DNA of 64,000 nucleotides from Cannabis sativa (taxonomy: Eukaryota; Streptophyta; Magnoliopsida; Rosales; Cannabaceae), in contig NC_083606.1 of assembly GCF_029168945.1 (NCBI RefSeq), forward strand, positions 11,496,041 through 11,560,040, given 5' to 3'. The position numbers were made by a program, and so were the translations under genes. The notes under the pieces were generated by a model that saw nothing but the letters and a program-made list of their open reading frames with translations, ran no database searches and was not told the DNA's origin. Shown here in pieces: positions 22,430-36,727 of this stretch (within the stretch, counting starts at the first letter, position 1; every line of letters begins with the position of its first letter).

Positions 22430-25400
22430 GCACTAATATAAAACAAAAAGTGCGTTTCAAATAATCTCAACACCTTGATATACAAATCAAGTGTAGTAGT
22501 AGTAAACTCCTCGTAATAGGATCTGAAAGGTTGAATTAACCACAACCTTTTCTCCACCATTACTCTTCCTTTAATCACAAAATCATTGATAATGTGAAAT
22601 TCCTCTCTATATGTTTACTCTCTTGGGATACTGGATTCTATACCTTTGGCAACTACTTTTGGTAAATCAGGAAATTAACACTAGTAGTTTAAGGCAATTT
22701 AGAATGGTGCCAAAGATGTATAGAACTTTCCTTAGACTGAATAAGTAACTTTCCTGCAGCTTTAACATTCAGTCCCTTTCTGGTAGACCTAGAGACTTCA
22801 GATAGGTTTTTACACTTCTCCAAAATCACTATTCCACCCCGTAGTAACCACCATCTTATCAGAAAGATTTACTAGCACATAGGCAAATTTCGAAATCTGA
22901 TATGGTGTAGTCTAAGAGTTTTAAACACACCCTTATAGACTAACATATAGTTCCTCTTCTTTATCTTAAGATTTACTTGATTGTCTTCCAATGTTCTTCT
23001 CCTGGATTAATCTGATACCTACTCATTACTCCCACTCAACAAGCAGTGTCTGGTCTAAGGCATACAAAAGCATATCTAAGACCTCTCACTGTTGATATAA
23101 GAAATTTTTCCATGGCTTTATCTTTTCTGGAATAGTTGAGACTTTTCCTTAGATAAATAAAATCTATGCCTAAGAAGTTGTGAAGCTTCTATAGATTGCC
23201 ATTAGAAAGAAAATGCTTCAGCATCTTACTAAAGTAAGTTGCTTGCATTAGAGTAAGTAATTACCAGGTATACCACAAGCCATAGGTTTAGATAAACTCA
23301 AACCTATAATACTAGGAACAGGAAGTTTTGTTAAGTCCATTGAATGGACTTATAAACGAAAATTTCCTTTTATGTCCTTGTAATAGAAAACTTTAGGTTA
23401 CTCCATGTGAATGGATTAAACCATAGTTCTATTGGCTTTCTTCTTAGTTTCTTATCTTGACAATCCATTACTTGTTTAAACTCACAATGGATTTTAATCA
23501 CTAGTGTCTCCCAAGTCATAAGAAGGTGAGTTCCTAGAAACTCTCCCACTACGACAAGGTACCGTGAATTATGTCTAAGAAAACTAAATGGTATTGATCT
23601 CTTCGGTTGTGACAAGACAACAGAGGCAGTGGGATCATCATATGTCATATAAGATGATAGAACACTTTTGGAATCAAGAATTAAGTATCTCCTTTATTTG
23701 CTACTTGTTTTTCGGACTTAGTCATTTTCTTAGAAAAGTAGTATTTGTTTGAACAAACACTTTCTTATCTATTGACAATGGGATGGTCCACCCCTAATCA
23801 CTTAGAATAGCTAACAAACCATGGTTAACAGTTCTAGCTTTTCTTAAGATTTTGATTAGGTCATCCATGAATCTAGTAATGATTTACATTAATTATACAA
23901 CCATTACATCATTCTGAAATTGTATTACCATAGAAGGAATTAGGCAACGACTAGTAACTAATCATCAACATGCAACTTGGAATTTCTGGGGAGGTAAGTT
24001 TGGATATAATTCAAAAATGAAATTAATGATCTTTGAACTGCATATCTACTAACTATTTCTCCACCCCTATCAGTTCGCAAGATCTTTAACCACTTACCTT
24101 AATGGTCTAACCATTGCTAGAAATTAATGAAATTTTTCAAACATTTCAAATTTCTTTGCATAAGGTATAATCTAGAGTTATCGTTTTAAGAATACAACGA
24201 AAAACTCATATCCACCCCTGAATGTACATCCATCTGCGAATGAGATGAACTACTTTCAAATGGATATAGGCATATTAACTCTTTGCAGAGATTGATCTTG
24301 TCAAAACCACTATGAACAAGATACAAATGCCATAGATTAAGAAAATGTGGTAGTGTCTATGATGACATAGGTTTAGTTACATCAAAGAGTTCTTAGAATA
24401 CTTCAAGTGGATCCTGGTCACAGAATACCTAACTCACATTCCATACAGTTTTAATCCATTAATAAAAGATGGATATTAAACACTTGAGAAAGTGTAACTG
24501 TATTGTATTCTGGAATTAGAAATTTAAGAAAATTTCTATTTGGAATCTAAAATTAAAGTCAAAGACTTAAATTTATACCAAATATAATAAGTAATTCTAT
24601 CTTGGACCAGCACTACTAATACAAACTCTAAGTAGATTTGCCCATACAAGTAGGAAATTTCTAAGATTGAGGATTTATATCAATTGGGAATAGAATTTCG
24701 GGATTATAATCATATGCGTCATATAAAATGACATGAAATGATTTATAGACCATTCGTCCAATGATATGTTTTTAAAGCTAATTCGAAATGAATAAGCTAA
24801 GAGGAATTAGGATAATTTCGTTTAAAATAAGAATCCAACGATGCTTCGATTAGCGAAAGTCAAAGTAATCTTATTTATACAATCTTCTTGTTTCATATCG
24901 TAAAAATACTAGTCTAAGGTGTCATCAATTGATGAACAGCTAGATGTCGCATATACAATATTTATCTTTCGAGATCTAACACTATTATGTATGTCTAATG
25001 GTGAAAATCCACTAGGGATTTATCTCATTAGATAAACAAGCCAAGTTAGACCAACAATGAAGATTCGAAATTAAACTACAACTTAATAACAGAAAATAAC
25101 ATGGTTCAATATAAATTCATACACAATTCAGAAATTATAAGCATATAGCAAGTAGGAATGACAAGTGAAAATACTAAAACTTACAATCCTAAATAATTTC
25201 CAAGGTTTTCAACAAACTGATATCAGTGTCCCGTTTAGGCGAGAGTCAAAGCTACCATTCATTGAATAGAGTTGTCAGCTCGTCTAAAATGTTAAACATT
25301 CTAGCAACCTTTTATTCGATCAAGATTGGAATTCAGCGTTGTCCCGTTTAGGCGAGAGTCAAGGCAATTCTATCTTATGAGCTTCCACCATTGTTTCATA

Positions 25401-28400
25401 ATTTGCAAGTCAAGTATGGTCGCCACCATTAGGGTGATCCATACCATACAAAACACTTACAAACTACTTATCATGCGAGGTTAAACGGTGCGAAATTGCT
25501 AATGAACGTTCCTCCATTAGGGAGGATTACTCACTAAAACAAACGCGGTGTAAAACCCACAATGGAGATCGAATGTCTCTATAATAAAGCTCATTATTTG
25601 AAAAGAGTTGTATTTTCTTTGATTCTCTTTATTTATTCTATTTATTTTAAATATATATTTATTTAATTAAAATCTTCAATTTAGAATGAAAAATTCTAAA
25701 TATAAATCTTAATTTAATATTTATAAATTTTACTTAGATGGATATGAAAATAACATGAATTATTTCCATCTTAGTAATAATTTCCAATAAATATTTAGAA
25801 AAAAATATTTAAGTTGTTACAAAATTAATTTAAATTAATTTACAACTCAAATTTAATTTTCTATAAATATATATTGCATTTCGAAAAATTAAAGTATATA
25901 AGAATACAATTTTCGAAAAATGCATATTAAAATAAAAAATAAATCCTGGAAAAAATTATTCTAATTTAATGTTGGCCCAAAATTAATTAATAAAATTAAT
26001 TTACAACAAAAATATAATTTTCCTATTTAATTAAATATATAAGAAAAATTACAAATATTTAAGTATGATGATGAAAATCAACTTAAATATTAATTTTCTA
26101 TTTAATTAAATACACTAGAAAAATACTTCAAGCAAAAATATCACCTATCTAGATTTTCCTTTGACTAATTAATTCTATTTCTAATAATATACTTTAATTC
26201 AATTTATTTTAAATTAATCAATAAATGAAAAAATCATTGATTTAAGTTGATCCAAGAATTAATTAAAATAATTAATTTACAACTTAATCTATTTTTCAAG
26301 ATAAAATTCGAAATTCTAGCATTTAAGAAATGCAATTTCGAAAATTCATTAATAAAATAAAGAAAAAATATATTTTGAAAATTATTTAAATTTAGTTGAA
26401 AAAATAAATTTCAACTAAAAATAATTTTCTATTTAATTAAATGTCATGAAAAAGAAATATTTAAGTATGATGATAAAAATCAACTTAGATATTTAATTTT
26501 CAAATTAATTAAATGTATTAAATTCAAGAAATAAATAATTAAGTGTAGAAAAGGCTTAATTATTAATCTCTAGTTTAATACTAGGAAAAAATATACTTAA
26601 AATAAATTGTACCAAAATTAATTATTTAAATAATTAATTTCACAATGTATAATATTTTCCTATTTAATATTAGAAATAATAAGTAGTCTAGAAATAACTA
26701 TCTAGAAAATATCTTATTTGACTAAGTATCTTTTCCACAAAATTTGAAAAAATATCTAATTTAAGTTGTATTAGAAAAAAAAATCTAGAACTTAAATATT
26801 TTTCAAATTTAAATTTAATTAAATATCAAAAATTAAGTTGTAACCACTTAATTTGAAAATATTCCATTTTAAGTTAATATTCGAAAAGATATTAACTTAA
26901 AAAATATCTAAAGAATCTTAATAACCAATGCCTAAAATTCCTCAACTTAATTTTGAAATTTTGAATTCAAAAGATATTCAGATTTAAGTTGGTTAGTTGA
27001 AGATAACTAAATATCAACTTAAATAGGAATATTTAATGAAAAATTTAAATTAAGTTCCAGAAAGAATCTAGATGGTTATAATTCTATATTTAATTAAATA
27101 CAAGAAAATACACATAGTTTAGCTTAGAATAAAAAAAAATTCTTTAAACTATGTTTTTCTTAAATTAATTTCAAAATAAATGAAATTAATTATGTTGCTA
27201 ATCAATTTTAATTAGGTTAAACTAGTGTAATTAACCTAGTACAGTCATTCAAATCAGGCAAATGGGCCTTCACAATTGGGGTGGTTTGTGTGAGGGGGTG
27301 CTGGGTTCAGTATGTCGTACCCACTTCTATGGCTCCCAACTCTCACACAAGGCCCAAAAGAGAGGAATTTAACCTTAATAAGAACAACTGTTATTCATTG
27401 AATAAGCCCAATAACTAAATGGGCCTAAATAAATTCTATCAAGAACTATGATAATTTATTTTAGCAACAACAACCTATATGTATCTATAATCAAATTAAA
27501 CACATAGGCTCACACAGGCACACTTTGGATGGGTCCTATCATGTTGCTAGGTCATACACAGATGAAAGAAGATTGTAAAATTTACCTGTTACAAATTATT
27601 AACTTGACCAAGGGAGCCATCAGATCATTAGATCTGGCAAAAAGTAACCATGGCTATTTGCAATCAAGTAATAATAGGTTTTAAAAAACTTACACATAAG
27701 TTAAAACACATACTCCTGCAACAGGGTTAGCTGGATAGTTGGAAGTAGGATTTATTTAATTTTAAATAAATAATTTCGAATAAATAAATAATTAAATTAA
27801 AAAAAATTAATATTCGAAAAATAATTTAAAAAAAAAATTAATTTCGGAATTTAAAATTAAATTTCGAAAATAAAAAAAAATTAAAATTAAACCTACTTTT
27901 TATCTTATATCTATTTAAAATTACATGATTATAAATATCTATTTTAAATTTAAATAAGGTCAAAATATCTTAAAAAGATTTAAAAAAAAAATCTTAAAAG
28001 ATAAGATATTTTTAAATATCTTAAAAGATAAGATATTTTAAAATATCTTAAAAGATTTTATAAATATCTTAAAAGATATTTTTAAAATATCTTAAATATC
28101 TTAAAAGATATTATAAATATCTAAAAAATCTGACCTTAAATTTAAAAAAAATATAATCAAATTTAAAAATAAGATAGATTTTTAAGCAAAAAGATAAATA
28201 CTAATTCTATTCGAATTCAAATTACACTAATATCTTGAATTAATTTAAAAAAAAATTAAATTAATTCAAAATGATAATTAGAATTGAATTAGGAATAGTA
28301 ATAGTATATATACAAAACCATACAAAAAATTGGAAGTTAATTCCATGAAAAAGTATGAAAAATTGAAGAAAAAGGAAAAAATCCGAAACTGTACGGACAG

Positions 28401-28689
28401 TTCTGCGATTGCAAAAAAATATCAGCACAGCCCCGATTTTGTCAAATCTTCAAAAAATCATAACTAATTCAAATAAAATCCAAATTGAGTTCTGTAAAAG
28501 GCTAACTTGCTTAATTTTTTCCATACTATCCAATAAAAATAATTCCAGAATCGAAATCACAATTATTTTTTACGAAAATTTCACAAACATCAATCATTCA
28601 TCAAATAACACTCAATACAACATGATACCATCCAAAGAACATACAAACAATCGTTTTAAAGTCCAAATTTCTTGCAAGTAAATCAATTA
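22430..28689 (-). other. LARD-2 internal region, noncoding
   Basis: No credible gene. A 92-residue minus frame at 23370-23648 is not open in LARD-1 and shows no pol motif I can name. Conserved islands: motif modules near 24840-25370, three ATTAG- or ACTAG-loop hairpins (25005-25021, 25434-25446, 25510-25526) and the 92-bp stem-loop at 27264-27355. About 27960-28130 is a run of AT-rich palindromes built from ATCTTAAAAGAT. The rest is AT-rich and indel-ridden relative to LARD-1. Confidence 0.75.
27264..27355 (-). other. Conserved 92-bp stem-loop in LARD-2
   Basis: Counterpart of 5874-5965: outer arms GGGCCTT/AAGGCCC, inner arms TGTGTGAG/CTCTCACACA, identical length, few substitutions. Confidence 0.6.
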
Positions 28690-28706
28690 CCATGGCTCTG
28701 AGGCCA
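28690..28706 (-). promoter_or_regulatory. Primer-binding site of LARD-2
   Basis: TGGCCTCAGAGCCATGG on the minus strand, two bases after the 5' LTR. It is closer to the initiator-Met PBS at TCAGAGCC than the LARD-1 site. Confidence 0.78.
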
Positions 28707-28708
28707 GT

Positions 28709-30616
28709 TGTTGGAATTTATTTTACCAGGATCTTAGATCTACTCACAAGTATGTTTATTAACATCCTAAATATGAACTTTCTAAAACGATAAATTAAAC
28801 ACATATAAAGTTTAAGAAACCTTACATTGGGTGCAGCGGAATAATATGACTCCTTCCGTTCAGATATCTAGCCCTTGATTCCTTTCTGTAGCAGAGCATT
28901 ATCAATATCTGAACCTGGATCTCTTTCTCTGAATCTTTGATGCTGAATCTCCTTTGCTGATGATCTTTCTTCACGATCTTCCTCACTATGATTGAGGTAT
29001 CACTTGATGTGTGTGGGCACTACTCTAATCACTAAGGATTTCGAAATTATCAAGGAAGAAGAGAGAGAGTGGTCAGCTAAAGATAGGGAGAGAGAAGGCT
29101 CAGTTTTTTCTCTGAAGGAAAAATAGAAAATTTAAGTGTAGAAATTTAGTGTAAATTTTCTGAAGCCTTCACTATCTATTTATAGCATTCCACTAGGGTT
29201 AGGTTTGAATTATTTGGCATTAAAATAATGAAAAAATCAGTTTAAATTTCCTACAAAAGTGGCTGGCCCTATACAAGTGGATTTGGGCCTCACTTTTTGC
29301 AATTTTGCAGTTTTATCTTTTCTGCATCTGATTTTCTCAAAAACGCCAATTTTCTAATTCAACCATTTAAATGCCAATTCTAACTATTTAATAACTATAA
29401 ATAATTATTAAATAATATTGTCATTTATCATATTTATTAATTGAACCATACAAAGTATCATAATTAACAAATATGCCCCTAAAACTCTTTCTTTACAATT
29501 TCGCCCTTACTTAGTGAAAAATTCACAAATAGACATAGTCTAATTTGAGAATTATAATTGATTAATCAAAACCAATTACATGAGTCTTACAAGCAATATT
29601 ATCTCAACTAGTGGGGGGACCATGGGTCTATATAACCGAGCTTCCAATAAGTAGATCAAGAATTTAGCACTAAAATTCACTAACTTATTAATTCTTCGTT
29701 GAATCCACGCATAGAACTTAGAATTGCACTCTCAGTATATAGAATGCTCTATATGTTCCACCATATAGACACATCATTAGTTATCCATTGTTATAATCCT
29801 AATTTGATCAATGATCCTCTATATGAATGATCTACACTGTAAAGGGATTAAATTACCGTTACACCCTACAATGTATTTATTCCTTAAAACACTTGACCCC
29901 GTATAAATGATATTTCAGCTAATGTGAAATGAGTACTCCACCATTTATGTTCGTTTGGTCAAGCTCGAAGGAGATCATCCTTTGCTTACTATTCGCCAGA
30001 TAGAAGCTATAGATTCCATGTTTATGATAGCGCTCCCACTCAATTTGCACTTTACGTGTTCCCAAAATGTACGTATCACCCTGACCTAAAAGTAGGCTTA
30101 ACTAACAAATCAAAGAACACGAATAGCCTTTCAAGATTGAGCCTAATCATATCAGGATTAAGATCATTTGATCTAGGATCAACTAGGCGATATTGACTTG
30201 AATAGATATTACGGTAAGTTTAATAAATCTAAGTCAAAGTTCAATATCGGTCCCTTCCGATGCATACTCCATGCATCCAACCTGAGCTTTACTTTAACCA
30301 ATGTTCTGGAAAGAACATAGCACTTCTCCAAATGCAAGTAAACTCTTGTTGTAGATTATCATATCAGTAAAACCCTATGTCTGATAAATCTAGGAAACTT
30401 TATTCACATAGTCATGTTTACTTTCCAATGTGTTGACAGCACAATAAACAAGATCAAGTATGTGAAAAGGGTTTCAGATGAATTTATACATTATGTACAT
30501 ATAATCATGAAATAAATCATGTGAACCATGCAACATTAAATGTTATTTCTGATCTATATTAATAAGTAAATCTGATTATATTGAAATGAGTTTTATTTAG
30601 GGCATAAAACCCAACA
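28709..30616 (-). repeat. LARD-2 5' LTR
   Basis: 1908 bp, nearly identical to 20514-22418. It carries the promoter used for the element transcript. Confidence 0.94.
29176..29185 (-). promoter_or_regulatory. TATA box in LARD-2 5' LTR
   Basis: CTATAAATAG on the minus strand, at a similar distance from the LTR end (about 470 bp) as the LARD-1 box (about 385 bp). Confidence 0.55.
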
Positions 30617-31010
30617 GATGCATCACTGACTGTATATTACGAGGTGATGTATCATTGACTGTGCATTGTGATTCATCATTATTGTGTAATACGAGGTAAT
30701 TCATCACTTTTATGTAATACGAGGTGATTCATCACTGTTGTGTCATACGAGGTGATTCATCACTATTGTATAATACGAGGTGATTAATCACTACTGTGTA
30801 ATACGAGGTGATTCATCATTGACATTTTTATTACGAGATGATTCATCACTGCTGTGTAATACGAGGTGAATATCACTGTGTAATACAAGGTGATTCATCA
30901 CTGACTGTGTACTACAAGGTGATGCATCACTGGCTGTGTATTACGAGGTGATGCATCACTGTATATTACGAGATAATTCATCACAATCAGCTACAAGATT
31001 TTTGTACTAC
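30617..31010. repeat. Palindromic minisatellite, right part
   Basis: Continues the array of 19916-20513 with units such as TAATACGAGGTGATTCATCA; the last clear unit ends near 31010. Confidence 0.88.
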
Positions 31011-33160
31011 GAGATGTTGAATGTTTTATCGAAATGACATCCCAACAATATTGAAATATCTCTCTTCATAAACCTTGTGATCCTTATTTAAATGAGTTCG
31101 CCTCACAAGTTGAGTCCTAAGTTTATTCGACCTATTTCGCAATATATTTGCAAGAATCATTATTTGGATCATTATTTATGTCATGTGATATACAAATACA
31201 AATGACTTTTTCATTAATATTCCTAAAAAAAGGGTATAACACACTTATAGTTATTTTTTAAATAAAATATATAGATATATATATATTAAGAGTTTTTTTT
31301 TTCTTTAAGGGATTCTATTTTTTTTTACAGCTTGTTCATTTATTTTTTTATCCCAAAAAAAAAAACCAACAATCTATATTTTTGTAAAAAAAAAAAAACT
31401 AAAAGCCGTATATACTTATGAAATAAATATATTTTTTAAGAGTTCGTACTTGTATATCATCTTGTGTTTTATTAAAATAAAGATTTAGTACATTATAATA
31501 CATATTTGGTACCCTTTAATTTGAAATTAAACTTATTTAAATATGTTTTTTAAACAAATTTAATTTCTACTTAGTATATATAGACATGATAGTTTGGTTA
31601 AAGTGATCCAATTTTATTTATCAAATTTCACTTTAGGATACTAGATTATTGAAAATACTCCTTTTTTAATTGTGATGAAGTTTTAAAAATATTTGATTTT
31701 GGGATACAATACTTAATTAGACTAATAGCGATACTAACACATAAGAGAGTGCGATACTAACACATAAGAGAGTGCTAGACACCACTAGTACCCTTTAGTA
31801 TTTCTCTTTCTATAAATAATATAATAATAATTACATTACAAAAAGTATTACACAGCTTTCAAAACTAATTCAAATAATTGAACAATAAAACCATCTCTAA
31901 TATAAGAATTAAAATTTGTGTTAAATTTAGCACAAAAAATAAATTTGTGCTATATTTGGTCCATTATTTACAATTGTACTCCAATGCAAAATAAAGGAAA
32001 AAAATAATTGATTATATTAATGGTGCATTAAAATATAACACTACACCATCTTTTTGGCACTCCATTAGAAATAATCTACTATATATTTATTCAATTGACT
32101 ATTGTATTTCTAATGACTACATCAATTTTATTTAACACGCAATTTACACACTAAAATATTATTAAGGGTGCAGTCAAAAAATTAAAGAAAGTAGTAATTA
32201 TAGGATTTGTCATGTTGGTTAATGTAATTAAAGGTAATTAATTCTCATGGTTAACCATAATTACACTCAGTAAATATTTTGCCAAACAAAACATTAAAAA
32301 TTAAGTAATTACCCTATTACTTCCAAGCAGATATAAAACAATAATCCAAGCCAAGCATTCATTCAAAATAATAATAAGGTAATTGTTATTGTAATGCAAA
32401 AACCAAACAAGACCTAACTTCGACAGACTTTCGAGCAAAAATTAAACTGACTCTTGTTTGTTTTACCATTAACGAAACTCATCCATAGAGTACTACTCAC
32501 TCACGTTAGACTCGACATCAACGCATCACTGTTTATAATTATTTATTCTTTCTACCCTCTAAGGCTAAGCTACAAAAATAAAATAAAATAAGGAACCATC
32601 CAAACCACTACTTACCTGGTCCTAACCAACTAACTTACAACTAAACGATCATAATTTCAATTCATCATAACCATCATATTTCAATTCTTCATAACCAAGG
32701 AAGAAAATATTAGCGTCAATGAAAATATTAACGCCATAATTTTATAAAGAAAAAAAAATACAAAATATATACAATTCATCGAAATTTAGACCGAACAAAA
32801 TCAATTTTACAGTGGTGCACCCAACCTATTACTTTAGCAATACCAGGGAGAAAAAAAAAAATTGTTCACCAGTTCACCAAAAATGTAATTGTACAAGTTA
32901 AAGTTAAACACAAATGAAATAAAGAGAGTTATAACTTTATTTTAGTTAGAGAAACACAATGTATAGAAAAACACCACACGCACCTACAGAAGCCATTTTA
33001 GCTTTAGACTCATTTTAGAACGAACCAAAAAAAACACTTGCCAAACATAAGTATAACTTTAGTGAAAATTGTGTGCATATCATTACTCTAAAAAGAAAAC
33101 AAGTTGAGCAGGAAACCATTTTCATGCAAAATTCACGGGTAGAGAAAGTAAGATTTCTAT
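31011..33160. other. AT-rich intergenic region, no gene seen
   Basis: Contains poly-T and poly-A tracts and one 23-bp direct duplication (GCGATACTAACACATAAGAG units at about 31727-31773). I found no coding exon or RNA gene. Transcribed 3'-UTR of RPS11 probably reaches into its right end. Confidence 0.45.
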
Positions 33161-33297
33161 ATCAAATCATGAAATAAAATTAGATAACAATCCTCTAAAA
33201 GAATCCAACTTCAAAACTTCCCCTGATAACATAATTATACTTGGAAAGTAGTGGGGGAAACGGGAAAAAAACACAAAACTAACATCAGAAATAAAGC

Positions 33298-34998
<1,701 letters not shown>

Positions 34999-35043
34999 GG
35001 CTGCGGAGTGTGGAGAGGTAGGAGACGAGGATACCAAGTGAGA

Positions 35044-35094
35044 AAACCCTAAACTTAAGCTATACTGATATTACTAAGAAAATGACCTTATATA
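35044..35094 (-). promoter_or_regulatory. RPS11 core promoter: telo box and TATA box
   Basis: The plus strand has AAACCCTAA (35044-35052), the telo box common at 5' ends of plant translation genes. TATATAAGG on the minus strand (35086-35094) lies about 90 bp before the ATG; the start site would fall near 35055 with a pyrimidine-rich leader. Confidence 0.65.
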
Positions 35095-35099
35095 CATGT

Positions 35100-35877
35100 G
35101 GGCTTCACATATGGGCTCGGCTAATTCTTTAAAACAAAAAAATAAGTGAAATTCTTTTTGAAAAAACAAAATATGTGAAATTTTTGGGGAAATTACATTG
35201 GGTTAATTTTTATTTTTATTTTTATTTTTATATTTTTTAAAATATAATTACTATGTCTCTATTAAACTACTTAGGGTTAATGTAAACTTATAAAACTAAA
35301 AGTGAGATTAAACAAAAAAAAAAAATTCTTAACTTATTTCGAAATAGTTAAATAGTTATGTGTGAAACATATAAAATCGTACCTTTAAAAAGAACGTATA
35401 AAAATGAATTATATTTTATTTAATAAAGAGATATTTATTAAATACCTAAAAATAATAAAAATAAATAAATTATAAATTTACAGTATTTTTTTAACTTTTT
35501 ATATATGGATTAATTTATTAAATAGGAACAGTTGTTTTATGATTATTTAAAAAAAAAAAAAATCATTTTTTTACACATTGTTGCTACATACATTAATACT
35601 ATATTTCTACAACGTAAAATTAAGTAGTTGTTCGGAAAAATGTAAGTAAAAAAAATACTTGTAAAAATGTAAAAAAAAAAAGGTAAATAAATAAAATTAA
35701 AAAAAGTACGACTTTAGGTGTTTTGAGTACATTTCCTTTAAAATTCTTTAGTATATGGATTTCTATATTTTTGTACAAATTTTACTCTAAGCTATATTTT
35801 GCTAATTAAGTTTTTTTTTTTAATTTTCTTATTACTTTTAACTCAACTAATTTTGCATATATATAAATATATATATA
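35100..35877. other. AT-rich intergenic region, no gene seen
   Basis: Poly-A and poly-T tracts and TA repeats only. Confidence 0.4.
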
Positions 35878-35930
35878 TAGGGTACTCTTTAGGTGAGAGC
35901 ATTACTTTTGCTCTCACCCATGAGGATATT
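35878..35930 (+). repeat. Left member of a distant inverted repeat, with hairpin
   Basis: Sequence TTTAGGTGAGAGCA followed by a mirror TGCTCTCACC and CATGAGGA. The hairpin is 35892-35918. Its inverted partner is at 43966-44017, 8 kb away. The two may be the ends of a DNA transposon into which LINEs later inserted; an AT-repeat flank hides any target duplication. Confidence 0.6.
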
Positions 35931-36481
35931 TTTGTTGTATTCTAATTAGTTAAATAATGAAAGTGCATAAAATTAAAATAGGTTAGTGAACATACAAATA
36001 TAATATATATATATGGGTAGTTATTATTTTTTTTTTCAAAAAAAAAAAGACTATTTAGTTATATTAATATTATTTTTTAAAAAAAAATAAATTAAATAGT
36101 ATTGTATAACAGAAAAAAACAAACATAAGACCAATTATGTTTCAAAAAAAAAAAAAAAGACCAATTCCATCGTACACATCCAATACACTAACAATTATCA
36201 TAAAAAAAAAAATCAAAAGTAAACATTTAATATTACATATAATTCATTTCAAAAAAAAAATATTACATATAATTATTTAGATCAATATGCTACCATACTC
36301 ATTAGCAGAACTAGCAGAACTATAGACCCTAATTCTGGGAGGGCCAAGTGTAATGTTTATTTTTCCAATACAAGTATAAAAACTTATTTAGTGAGCAAAA
36401 TAAATGAATATGGCTTCATCTTATACTTATATATATAGTAGTAATTATTTATTTATTTATTAAGAGATATATATATATATA

Positions 36482-36727
36482 TTTTTTTTTTGATAAAGTG
36501 ATTTAAATCACTCATGAATTTACGACGCCCATGTCCGCCACCGGCGCTGGAACCTCCTCGAACCAGGATAGCTCATTGTCTAACCGTAGAGCATGCTTTG
36601 CCAACCATGGGCCGCTAAAATCTTAGAGTGAGCCCCATGGGACAAAACTGCCCCCGGAAATTTAGACAATAAAGCTATAACATCTTCAAACAACGCTCCT
36701 AACTCAATAAATACTGAAGTTCCACCT
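36482..36727 (-). pseudogene. 5'-truncated LINE fragment (RNase H tail)
   Basis: The minus strand encodes the last part of a plant LINE RNase H domain (FPGAVLSH, then in another frame LAKHALRL and ELSWFEEVPAPV), ends in a stop near 36517 and is followed by a poly-A tail (T tract 36482-36491). At least one frameshift near 36600. Only the 3' end was inserted or survives. Confidence 0.7.

Larger units (their letters stand above)
20514..30616 (-). mobile_element. LARD-2: intact noncoding LTR retrotransposon
   Basis: 10.1 kb element in minus orientation with LTRs at 20514-22418 (3') and 28709-30616 (5'), flanked by the 5-bp duplication GATGC (20509-20513 and 30617-30621). The LTRs are almost identical; I see differences at only a few places, which points to a very recent insertion. 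PBS and PPT are in place. The 6.3 kb internal region has no gag or pol frame. It belongs to the same family as LARD-1, with clear similarity in LTRs and in the internal motif cluster. It is therefore a second, nonautonomous member that moved recently with enzymes from elsewhere. Confidence 0.93.

Noticed and set aside
23370..23648. 92-residue minus-strand frame in LARD-2, considered as a pol remnant
   Set aside because: No integrase, RT or RNase H motif could be matched, and the frame is not kept open in LARD-1 (near 2470-2780).
28409..28681. 90-residue plus frame before the LARD-2 5' LTR
   Set aside because: It overlaps the PBS region on the wrong strand and has AT-biased, unconserved sequence.
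32200..32412. Possible MITE with an end like AGGTCTTGTTTGGTTTTTGC on the minus strand
   Set aside because: The left end is only weakly similar and no target duplication could be fixed.
32830..33160. Possible further RPS11 exon or separate gene left of the RPS11 stop
   Set aside because: The RPS11 product is complete at 159 residues; the rest fits 3'-UTR or AT-rich spacer.
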